64,000 bases of DNA from Chrysoperla carnea. Its lineage: Eukaryota; Arthropoda; Insecta; Neuroptera; Chrysopidae. The stretch is taken from positions 105,146,368-105,210,367 of the forward strand of contig NC_058337.1 of the NCBI RefSeq assembly GCF_905475395.1, read 5' to 3'. The translations under genes and the position numbers were made by a program. Positions 50,245 through 60,243 of this stretch are shown here, piece by piece (the stretch's first letter is position 1; every line of letters begins with the position of its first letter). The notes beneath the pieces were generated by a model that ran no database searches, was not told the origin of the DNA, and worked only from the letters and a program-made list of their open reading frames with translations.

Positions 50245-50451
50245 TTCATTGTACTAAAATGTATAAAATAGTTTTTCTTTTGAATCATTTTTCACGAGTC
50301 ACTCATGACTATCAGTTAAAGCTAGAGGCGCTTTGAATCATCCTTGAAATTGAAAAGCGCGTTCAGCTTTAAAAAAAAAAAGTTATGAGTGACATATATG
50401 AAAAATTATTTTCTACTTTTTAGTGCAATTAAAGATGGTTCTCAAATAAAA
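50245..50451. mobile_element. Palindromic MITE, family copy 3
   Basis: The left end TGTACTAAAATGTATAAAATAG and the right end TTTTCTACTTTTTAGTGCA are mirrored. Further in, GAGTCACTCATGAC pairs with TTATGAGTGAC, and AGGCGCTTT with AAAGCGC. Terminal motifs are shared with 2538-2714 and 16627-16856. Confidence 0.6.
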
Positions 50452-52685
50452 AAGTATTTTCTGTTAAATTTTTTTACTTCTTCACTTTGATTTCAACGCA
50501 TGTGTATAGTGAGACACAAATATGTATACCGTCATCGTACTAACTAAAGCATGGCTTCAATTTTAAAACATTTGGATTTTTCAATAAAATAATTTTAATT
50601 CATCGAACGAGTTTAATTCATCAATTGCACGAGGAAAAAACTTCGTTGATGCTACTTTATTTTTTATCCTTTATATCTTCTCTAGGAAGAATAAGGTCTA
50701 TTTATTTAGATTTTTCGCAAATGATATTCGAATACTAATTACTTTGAGAAAGAAGGTGTTAAACCCCATATTCACCATTTGCTTTTAGAAATAGAAATGA
50801 AAATAAAAGCTCATTTTTCTAGGAATTAGATTAGATTTTTTTTCCAAAATTGTATTTAATCCATTAAGTAGAATTCTTAGTATTCGGATATACATTTATG
50901 ATAAAGAAATATTATTATGAAATCAGAGTGTCAAAATATTATGAAAAACTACTAATTTTCATATCAAACAAATGAAAAGAAAGTCACGTGCTACATATTA
51001 GACCATATCCGTGTTAAACACATATCTCAATTCATAAATCTCCTCAATACAAAATAATATGCACATAACTCAATTATTTCAAATGGTAAAACTATATCAA
51101 TGTATGCTTAAGTTAGAATGTCCATGAAATCATTTTTCCAATCCCTTTAAAAATGACTCCAAAGAAGAAATCCAAATATTAGCTGGTCAATTAAAAAAGA
51201 TACACTATTAGAAAGTTGGAACTTTAAGAATTGGTTAAAGGTACCAATGTACTTTTAACCAATGTTGTATTCAAAAACAATTTACTTATACCTTATTTTA
51301 TGATGAATTTTTTGGTACCAAGAAAACGGTTCTTGCTCGGTTAAAAATGGTAAAAAATTTATGAATTATATGCATCTGTGTGTATAATATGCATATGTAT
51401 ATACATATGATGTATAAGTGATATGTACTCTTGCCACATTCTACATAAAGAACGTCCCCAAAAAAACTGAGCGTTTGAAAATATTTGAGATTGACGTTTT
51501 AAATTTTCCAAGTTCTAATTTCTAACAGAATATTAGAACTTGAGAAAATTGGATTATAATTATGGCTCAAAAAGTGCAAAAATCGGGTTTGTTTAAAGAT
51601 TGGGTGGACAATTTTTCAGATACCGTAAGAAAAGTTTTTTTTTTAGTGATTCAAGAGATTTTTTGTAAAATACTCATCTAATCGTTAGAGGAATTGGAAT
51701 TTTATGGCTTTTAAGTCCAAATTATTTTAAATAATCTAAAAAGATAAAAATCTGTTTGATTTTATGCCGGTTTTCCACTTATCAGACAAACAAAATGAAA
51801 CACAAACTCAAATAATAATTTAACTTTTTGCAAACCTTTGCGACTTTCGAATAATAATACTAATAATCAAATAATGTTTGTATTTATTATTATTTTTTAT
51901 GGTTAGTTTTAATTATTATTTAGTTGTTTCAGTTTTATTTTGTTTTTCAGGCTCTAGAAAACACAAAACACAGCATAAGCTCAACTGTTCGTTTAGTGGA
52001 AAACCGCCTTGTTAATTGAACAAGTCTCATAGGTAAAGACTTAAGAAATTTTCCGGCTATTTTAGTCAAAATCTCAAAAATTACTCGTCTAATCGTCCAA
52101 TCGTTAAAAAGACACGATTTTTTACGTCAAAATTTCTTTAGAAAATGATTTCTAATAAAAAAGTCTCATTTTACTCACATTAAAAATTATCAAAAAATTA
52201 GGTTATATAATTAGATCGCATCACAGTCTTAGAATATTCAGTTTCAAAAGAAGAGTTAGCACTTGCAATTTCAAGAAAAAACCAAAGCAATTGATGTGTC
52301 TTATTTTCGAAATCGTTTCAGCTTTACACTTGCTATTCAAATGTTTCTATACCAACAAATATCAACATCGTTTAGCATACCTAAATCAAATGTTACCATT
52401 AACAATAAAACACCCTTATAGCACACATTTGAAAAATAATATATTGAGGGGTTTGATTAAAATCATATAATCATGGAGTGGGGGATTCGAGGTAGAAATC
52501 AGCAAATCAGAATCAATGTTTGAATCACACACAATATATAATTTTAATATAATACAAATACCCAACGCACTTTTAAATTTAGTTTAGTCTTTGAAAAAAG
52601 CTCAAAACCAAAAAGTTAGAGCAACCAAAAATTAGTGAGAGTGATTTTTTTGTAAAGTGTAAAGTGCAATAGTGAGTAAAAAAAC
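50452..52685. other. Upstream region of the neurogenin gene
   Basis: About 2.2 kb without a recognised gene or repeat. Regulatory sequence for the bHLH gene is expected here. A TATA-like ATATATAATTTTAA lies about 150 bp before the ATG, but its use is a guess. The 5' leader just before the ATG is A-rich (TAAAAAAACATG). Confidence 0.4.
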
Positions 52686-53804
52686 ATGTCGCAATATAGT
52701 ACAACAAGTAGCTATGAATATTCATACGATGATAGTAATTCAGATTCAGGATTTGAAATGTCTTTTAAATCTGAAACTACTGAATATTCCGATATCTTAG
52801 ATTATGATTACGATTTAAGACCAACGCCAAAGAAACAACTCAAATTTAATAGTTCACAACAAAAATTATATAATCATTTTAATTCAACGTTTCATAAAGC
52901 GTTAAATACATTTGATGATCAAACAGATGGACCGATTTTGACAACAATTGATGATGAAATACCATTAGTTGATTATAGTGAATTTGAAACGAGTTATAAT
53001 AATAATAATGAAAAAACTACTGATTTTATACAAAGTACACCGAAAAAATCATCACAAAAATCACAAGAGAAAAAACCACGTAAAAAATATTCAACTGGAA
53101 AAAATCGTATATCACGAACAAAAAGTCCGACGCAAATTTTGAAAATAAAGAAAACACGACGATTAAAAGCGAACGATCGTGAACGAAATCGTATGCATAT
53201 GTTAAACGAGGCTTTAGATCGTTTACGATGTGTTTTACCCGCATTTCCGGAGGATACAAAGTTAACCAAAATTGAAACACTCCGTTTCGCGTATAATTAT
53301 ATTTATGCACTTAGTCAAACTTTAGATGGAATTGATAATCCATTATCCAATTTTGGTGTGACAAATTTTCAACAAACTAGCGATAGTGTTATTATAAATG
53401 TGGGCAATGTAACAGTGGAAATATCGAATTCGGGAACGAATTCGATAACATCTACAACTTGTGGATATTTTTCACCACACCAAAAATTATCAACAGCGGT
53501 TGTAACGAATGGAAGTATAACGAATGCAAGTTTTATGCAAGATTTAATTCAACCGAGTATGGAACAATTGAACACGACAATGGCTTTGGATACATACAGG
53601 AGCTATGGGCCACAACCATTATCCGCTACAAATGGAATGCAATTGCAACAATATACGTCATCGTTAGCGAATGATATTGAAACACAGTATAATTATACTA
53701 AAATGAATTGGAATAATTATAAAAATTGGAATGAATCAAGGAATATGGAATATGGTATGACGACGTATAGCGGGGGTACAACGTCTCAGTTTAATTGTTT
53801 GTAG
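52686..53804 (+). CDS. tap: Neurogenin/tap-type proneural bHLH transcription factor
   Basis: A single uninterrupted frame encodes 372 aa. The bHLH domain is at residues 158-212. Its basic region [14 protein letters not shown] is the neurogenin form, with the E-R that contacts the E-box CANNTG. Helix 1 is [14 protein letters not shown], the loop [10 protein letters not shown], and helix 2 [32 protein letters not shown] separates neurogenins from achaete-scute, atonal and Olig proteins. A basic stretch rich in K, S and T precedes the domain. The N terminus is acidic and Ser/Tyr-rich, and the C terminus is Asn/Thr/Gln-rich, as expected of activation regions. The factor pairs with Daughterless/E proteins and drives neuronal fate. 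The gene is intronless, as most neurogenins are. A candidate poly(A) signal (AATAAA) is at 54038-54043. Drosophila has one member, tap (biparous), so I use that symbol. Confidence 0.95.
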   Translation: MSQYSTTSSYEYSYDDSNSDSGFEMSFKSETTEYSDILDYDYDLRPTPKKQLKFNSSQQKLYNHFNSTFHKALNTFDDQTDGPILTTIDDEIPLVDYSEFETSYNNNNEKTTDFIQSTPKKSSQKSQEKKPRKKYSTGKNRISRTKSPTQILKIKKTRRLKANDRERNRMHMLNEALDRLRCVLPAFPEDTKLTKIETLRFAYNYIYALSQTLDGIDNPLSNFGVTNFQQTSDSVIINVGNVTVEISNSGTNSITSTTCGYFSPHQKLSTAVVTNGSITNASFMQDLIQPSMEQLNTTMALDTYRSYGPQPLSATNGMQLQQYTSSLANDIETQYNYTKMNWNNYKNWNESRNMEYGMTTYSGGTTSQFNCL

Positions 53805-55155
53805 AAAAAGCAAAGGATTTTATTGTGAACATTTGTAAAAAAAATATCAAAACGAAGTGCTTTTTTAAAATGCCTTAAATTTAATTTTTTATTCATTTTT
53901 TGTATAAAAAAGATGGTTAACTTGAGTTGGAAAAGAAATTACACGGTATTTTTCGCTGAAACATTTTCTTACCTAGTCAATAGCTCAAAGGTGGAAGGTA
54001 TTTGAATTCTTCGAAGTGCATATTTAGAACTTATTTCAATAAAATTCTTTCAAAGAAATAGTCACTTTAATGCTCGATATTTTAAAACTTTTTCAAATGT
54101 ATTTAAAAAATTAGAGAAAATTATATAAAAATACTGTATTCTCTAAACGATGCAATTAAACCTATTTTCTATAATAGTTTTAATGAATTTTAATGATATT
54201 AACAAAATTTAAGCAATTTCAATAGAATCTTTCGAATGTTCTTCTATAAAGTCGTCGAAACCTCTTCAATAATTTGAAGTAATAGTCAATATTTTTTTGA
54301 AGAATTTTCACTTAAAACTTTGAAATATTTCTCAACAGAACAGTTAAGTAAAATCTAGTCAATAATAAGCAACATTTATTAAACTTAGTTCAATGCTTTT
54401 AATATATCGATTATATTTCAATAAAATAAATAATCAATATTTTTTATTCGCTTTCATGCAATTTTTCGATATACCTGAACAAAATAGTCAATTTTGTGTA
54501 TTTTTCAAATACATATACTTTCATTTTATTTCGAAAATACGTTTCAAATGTAAACATCTTCACTTGTCAATTAAGTTTTAATGAGAGCATGCCACTAATT
54601 TTCCGGCTTTTTTTTTGTTATCAAATTTTTGAATATCGAATTTTTTCAACTCGAGTTAAGGCTCTTTTAAAGGCTGTATGTACAACGATTGTAACTTTTT
54701 CTAGTCACTTATTTTGTGAGAATAATTGCTTCTAGTCAATTCAAATGTAAAAATTATATATTTTTTGATAAATTATATATAAAAAGAAATCAATATATAA
54801 ATTATATTTTGTAAATTTTTTATAATTTTAATAAATGTTTTTAAATAGTATTTGATTTAATTATTTATTTTAATGTTTTTAATTCCGACGGCATCAATAT
54901 CCTTATATTGATGCCGCATATTGGATTGATTTGACTGCACCACCGTAAGTATTTTGTTACAACTTCTTAAAGTGCAGAAGCGAAAACCTTCTAAAAGTAT
55001 TATTTTGGCCAAACCGATGTTGACAGACCGATTTTTCTGCAATAATTTAAAAATTAACTTACAATATCCATAGCTTAATTGGCAAAATATTAGCCCTTTA
55101 ACTAAACGACCAATAATCAAGAGTTTTTAGGAATATAGGTTCAGTCGAGTTCATT
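53805..55155. other. 3' flank of the neurogenin gene
   Basis: AT-rich DNA, probably including the 3' UTR up to about 54060. Open frames such as 54393-54581 look random. A short palindrome-like duplication GCATCAATAT / ATATTGATGC is at 54891-54914. Confidence 0.45.
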
Positions 55156-55590
55156 ATACCATGTATATATGAAATATACATAATATATTAAGTTTAGTCC
55201 CAAGTTTGTAACGCTTAAAAATAATGATGCTAGGAAAAAAATTTTGTCATAGGTGTTCATAAAATGATCTAATTAGTCTATTTCCGGTTGGCCGTCCGTC
55301 CATCCGTCTGTGGACACGATAACTCAAAAACGAAAAAAGATATCGAGCTGAAATTTTTACAGCGAACTCAGGACGTAAAAAGTGAGGTCAAGTTCGTAAA
55401 TGACCATCATAGGTCAATTGGGTCTTGGGTCCGTAGAACCCATCTTGTAAACCGTTAGAGATAGAACTAAAGTTTAAATGTAAAAAATGTTCCTTATCAA
55501 AAATTAAACAACTTTTGTTTGTAACATTTTTTCGTAAACATCACTGTTTACCCGTGAGGGCGCCAATTATGCGGAAATTTTATAATATGT
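55156..55590 (+). repeat. Interspersed repeat R1, near-full copy
   Basis: It runs from ATACCATGTATATATGAAAT to CACTGTTTACCCGTGAGGGCG, with all blocks of the 22240 copy in order. It is closer in sequence to the 59001 copy than to the 22240 copy (both read GATGCTAGGAAAAAAATTTTG). Confidence 0.8.
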
Positions 55591-56165
55591 ACTATACTTG
55601 ATTATCAGTTATGTATGTGTTACATGTTTGTATGTGTAATGTGATATAGAAATCAACACTGACTATGCATGGTATTTCAACAATTAACTCAGTCAATTGC
55701 TTGTTTTCACTTGCTTCTGTTTAATAATCATCTTTTAAATACATACGCATTTATTTTGATTATGTTTAAATTATAAAAGTAATGCAAGATATTATTATTC
55801 TTAAACATCATGCCTTCATTCACCTTCTAAATCTTAAAAGAGGAAGAAATGACGTTTATTCACGAATAATTTCTACTTCGATACCATCAATAACAGTTTC
55901 TGGCTTTGTATATGAATGAACGTTATAATTTTTGATTCTCTACTATATGTGTCAATTCATTTTAATTAAGTTTATTGAGTATTTTGTTTTTATAATGTAC
56001 GCCATTGAATTATAAGTGTTGATGATAGTCAAAAGACTCTGATGATTAAATTTGTATACAAAAGTATAGAACACAAAGAAAAATAATATAACTAAGTTAA
56101 TGTTGATAAAGAAAATAAAAATTCGTTTAGTATAAAAATTTGCACATTAAGTATGAACGCTTGAG
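55591..56165. other. Non-genic AT-rich DNA
   Basis: Nothing recognised. Confidence 0.45.
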
Positions 56166-56237
56166 CACTTATGGTCCAGTTGGTGAAGACGCTCGGTATG
56201 AATCCAAGAGACCCTGGTATGATTCTTGGTATCAGTG
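56166..56237 (+). pseudogene. tRNA-like cloverleaf, degenerate
   Basis: Acceptor-like CACTTAT/ATCAGTG pairs at 6 of 7 positions. The A-box-like TGGTCCAGTTGG and an anticodon arm CTCGG/CCAAG around TATGAAT (UGA in anticodon position) follow. A weak T-arm CCTGG-TATGATT-CTTGG replaces the usual TTCGATT loop. It could be a tRNA pseudogene or a SINE head. A working tRNA is unlikely because the B-box is broken. Confidence 0.4.
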
Positions 56238-56384
56238 TATTTCATCATTAGAGTATGATTTCATCAGTTTATCAGTATTTTTCAATTCACTATAATAAGA
56301 ACAATTACGTTGTTTCCTGGCGAAAAAAGCCAACGATGATCTAATTTTATTAAAGTGTGTTCCGTCGGGTTTTAATTGTTATAA

Positions 56385-56490
56385 TCTATATATGGTATGT
56401 ATCATAAGTTTAGTCTAAAGTTTGTGATGATATGAAATATTGATCGAAATATTCCATAAATAGTTCACGTAACTCAAAAACAGAAAAAAC
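56385..56490 (+). repeat. Interspersed repeat R1, decayed fragment
   Basis: TATATATGGTATGTATCATAAGTTTAGTCTAAAGTTTG and AACTCAAAAACAGAAAAAAC recall the first half of R1. The middle is lost. Confidence 0.4.
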
Positions 56491-58397
56491 CGCAATATAA
56501 AATAATTGTGTGTATTTTAAATATGATCTGACGATTCGAAGACGTAGTATTGTACCCTTATCTTTACTTCGTTAGTTAAATATGGTGAATATTTTGGTAA
56601 AAACAATACATTCAAAGGTATTTGATTATATTTTGAGCTTTCAAAAGAAATAAAGGACTGCACAAGATAAGAAAGGAAAATGGCTTTCTGTGAATTTTTT
56701 TTTCACCCACCCTAAAATGTTCTTTGAATCATTCTGATCAAAAGGTCTCACGGCCACAAAAGTTTTTGTATTGTAGTTTTTTACAGACGGTCAAATTTGC
56801 GAATATACTTTTAGCATATGACATAGAAAATGGCATTATGTGAAATTTTTTCAAACCGCCTGCAAAATTTTCTTTGGATCGTTCTGATCAAAAACTCTCT
56901 CGGAAACATAATTTTCAATGGGTAGTTTTCGACTTTCATTTGAAAAAATGAAATTGTCCACCATTTAATCCAGTATTATTGAAAAAGGATAGATTACGGG
57001 GATTTAAACAGTAAAAAAAGTGAATTATTGCCAATGGGCGCCACCTTTGATAACTAAGACTAAACAATTAACAATACTTATAAACTTAGGCATGTGCAAG
57101 ATTTCACAGAAATTTGCATGGGTCAGTGTGATTTTTTTGATTTATTTACGGAGGCAAGTAAAACAAACTGAAATTTTTACCAATAAAAGTAATGAGTAAG
57201 TGAATTTGGGCTAAAGCTGGTGTTTGCTAGTATGGCACTAAATTGGGAGTGCTTATTTACCACTGATGATCGCTTCTAATATTTTTTACAATCTCTAACG
57301 GGCCTTCGCAATTATCTAACGCAAAACCTTGCAATAAGTACGAAAGGGTCATTGTATAAACTGGCAATCAGAAAAGAACAATATCAAAACCTTTCTATAA
57401 TGACGGTAAACTGTGTTAGATTGATATTATCGTGTTTTGACTTAAATTGTCAAAGTAACGATACAATAAAATTGATTAAAAAACTGAAAAAAACGCCAAC
57501 TAATATCGATAATTGGTTTTTAAATATTTGATTCACTTAAAAATATTATTTTTTTACAAGTACTAGGTGCGTGTAAAACTAAATATTAATATTTGACTTA
57601 GTTGTTGAATATAATAGTGGTTGATTTGGGAGTGTCGTCATGCATTGCTACCTTTTTCTTGGTAGGTGCATGTCATTCAGGAGTATATAGTAGCAGATGT
57701 GTAGCACTGGTTTTACGTTTAGCAACCCCATAAAATCAAATGCACTAAATAAATGCGTTCATATAATATGAACTACTAACTAATTCAGCCACCATTCTAC
57801 CCTTTTGTAGTATAAAAATAATGTGTCACACTGAATGGGGATATTTCATTTGATTTATATCACTTTTTTTTTCGTTATGTGTTCGAAATCGGTCGTTTGA
57901 TATTTACAATATATACCGTTTGTTAACTCATTATTTAAGAAACAAATACACGGTTTTTAAAAAGCTACTACTCGTTAGTATTTGATGAAATAATTTGATT
58001 TATCCGAATAAGTTTACCAGAAATTGTTTGCAACTTTCTGCCTATAATAATTTTGTTATTTGTTGAAAATAATCATTTTTTATGTTTTCAGCCAAGGTCA
58101 AAAAGTAAGTTTTGTTGGCCTTAAAAATCATTCCTGCATAATTGAGTGCCAAATTCTATGTTGTGAAGGAAACGCAAAGCTTTAGATTTGATTGAAAAAT
58201 TTTCTTGGTAAAATATCGTTTCTACATTGCCTTGTCTCGAAACCCTATCTTTGACCGTTCAATCTTTTATTATTCGTATTTGAGGATTTAATTGAAAATT
58301 TTCCACATTTTTGGTTTCGATACCGAGAATTGATTCTGACTCTCTTGAGTTCAATAAATATACCATTTAAAAATAAAAGCTTGTTAACTGCTTATAT
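56491..58397. other. Non-genic AT-rich DNA
   Basis: 56690-56960 contains two similar modules (GAAAATGGCTTTCTGTGAA / GAAAATGGCATTATGTGAA, each followed by TTCTGATCAAAA), an old duplication about 130 bp apart. No gene was seen. Confidence 0.45.
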
Positions 58398-59000
58398 GCT
58401 AAGAGCCCGCCGCTGAAAAAGGCACCTCATCGGTTAAAGGACATACATTATTGGAAAAGGTAGTACTCAAATCAATGAAAATAATGATATAGGAGTTTTA
58501 GTCCCCAGTCAGTCGCTTAACTAGGCAACCATTTTTTGATTTTTTTAATTTTGGTGTAGTTGCTTACCCTATTAGTTAAAGCATAATTTTGGTATCAAAT
58601 GAAAGCTTGAACTTTCTAGTTTTCGAAAAAAAATGGTTGCCTAGCCTCTGACTGTTAGAAATTTTGGCAGCCCACTTTAAAGACCGGCAACTCGAGTGTA
58701 TACTATGAGATACTACATAAGCAACTCTGTGAGAACATTATACTTCAATTTATTTATTTCCCATCACATTTTATCAACTTTTTTTTTATATTTTAAATAT
58801 TTATGAAATAAATAATAAAATTGTTTTCACAATTAAATTTTTTTTTTAATTATTAAATACATAATGGAAACGTAGTTAAAACATAGAAAATATAATTAAA
58901 ACATAGGAAATGAATTAGAGAAAAGAATATATTTTAAAACAAACTATTTTTAAAAATATATTTTTAAATTTTAATATTCGTTAATTTTTTAAATATTTTT

Positions 59001-59420
59001 ATACCATGCATATATGAAATATACATAGTATATTAAGTTTAGTCCCAAGTTTGTAACGCTTAAAAATAATGATGCTAGGAAAAAAATTTTGTCATAGCTG
59101 TTCATAAAATCACCTAATTAGTCCATTTCCAGTTGTCCGTCTGTGGACACGATAACTCAAAAACGAAAAAAAAAGATATCGAGCTGAAATTTTTACAGCG
59201 TACTCACGTAAAAAGTGAGGTCAAGTTCGTAAATGAGCATCATAGGTCAATTGGGTCTTGGGTCCGTAGGACCCATCTTGTAAACCGTTAGAGATAGAAC
59301 AACAGTTTAAATGTAAAAAATGTTCCTTATAAAAAAATAAAAACTTTTGTTTGAAACATTTTTTTGTAAACATTACTGTTTACCCACGAGGGTGTTAATT
59401 AGGTACAAATTTTATAGTAT
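59001..59420 (+). repeat. Interspersed repeat R1, copy inside the foldback element
   Basis: It starts ATACCATGCATATATGAAAT and ends near CATTACTGTTTACCCACGAG, with the same blocks as 55156-55590 in between. It sits in the spacer of the long inverted repeat, so either it inserted there or it travels with that element. Confidence 0.8.
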
Positions 59421-59607
59421 GTATTAATTAATATAGGAATATCAGTTGTGTGTGTGTCTATTTAAAAGTGAACATCTTTTGTTATTTACGTGACGTCAAA
59501 AAAAAACAAACGATATACTTTGATTTTTGGAGTGTAAGTTTTTATTTTATTTTTTTATTTTATTAAAACTGGTGGAGTGTAAGTTGTGTTGTGGAAATAA
59601 TATCACT

Positions 59608-59739
59608 ATGAAGTTGTGTTTTGTGTGCGGTAAATCTGAAGGTTTTGTTAATATTTTCGATGCAGAAACTTTAGAAAAATGCACTCGTATGAGTCGTTTT
59701 CGAAAAATTAAGAAGCACAAACATTGGGAAGTTGTTTAA
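59608..59739 (+). CDS. Truncated N-terminal fragment of a TE-type Cys protein
   Basis: The frame from the ATG encodes 43 residues. It has a C-x2-C pair (LCFVCGK), then IFDAETLEKC and RFRKIKKHKHWEVV. From memory, C-x2-C followed by F-x-E-T-x-x-K-C and an R-rich segment opens a group of uncharacterised insect proteins, many linked to transposons. Those proteins are far longer. Here the stop codon lies only 5 bp before the right inverted arm, as if the arm cut the gene off. The frame could be a first exon, but no donor site is obvious. Confidence 0.35.
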   Translation: MKLCFVCGKSEGFVNIFDAETLEKCTRMSRFRKIKKHKHWEVV

Positions 59740-60243
59740 TTGAATATTTTCTATGTTTTAACTACGTTTCCATTATGTATTTAATAATTTAAAAAAAAAA
59801 TTAATTGTGAAAACAATTAATTTTATTATTTATTTCATAAATATTTAAAATATAAAAAAAAAGTTGATAAAATGTGATGGGAAATAAATAAATTGAAGTA
59901 TAATGTTCTCACAGAGTTGCTTATGTAGTATCTCATAGTATACACTCGAGTTGCCGGTCTTTAAAGTGGGCTGCCAAAATTTCTAACAGTCAGAGGCTAG
60001 GCAACCATTTTTTTTCGAAAACTAGAAAGTTCAAGCTTTCATTTGATACCAAAATTATGCTTTAACTAATAGGGTAAGCAACTACACCAAAATTAAAAAA
60101 ATCAAAAAATGGTTGCCTAGTTAAGCGACTGACTGGGGACTAAAACTCCTATATCATTATTTTCATTGATTTGAGTACTACCTTTTCCAATAATGTATGT
60201 CCTTTAACCGATGAGGTGCCTTTTTCAGCGGCGGGCTCTTAGC

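Larger units (their letters stand above)
58398..60243. mobile_element. Foldback element with ~500-bp inverted arms
   Basis: Left arm 58398-58893 and right arm 59744-60243 are reverse complements. They look identical or nearly so over their full length by eye. The ends are GCTAAGAGCCCGCCGC and its complement GCGGCGGGCTCTTAGC. Each arm also holds a smaller hairpin, CTAGGCAACCATTTTT against AAAAATGGTTGCCTAG. The 850-bp spacer carries an R1 repeat (59001-59420) and a short cysteine-containing frame (59608-59739). No target duplication is obvious (left flank CTTATAT, right flank CTATTAG). The superfamily is unknown; long arms occur in foldback, Mutator-like and Maverick elements. The near identity points to recent insertion or gene conversion. 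Confidence 0.85.

Noticed and set aside
52994-53310. Two minus-strand frames of over 90 residues
   Set aside because: Antisense shadows of the neurogenin coding region.
53459-53674. 71-residue plus-strand frame
   Set aside because: Alternative frame within the neurogenin CDS.
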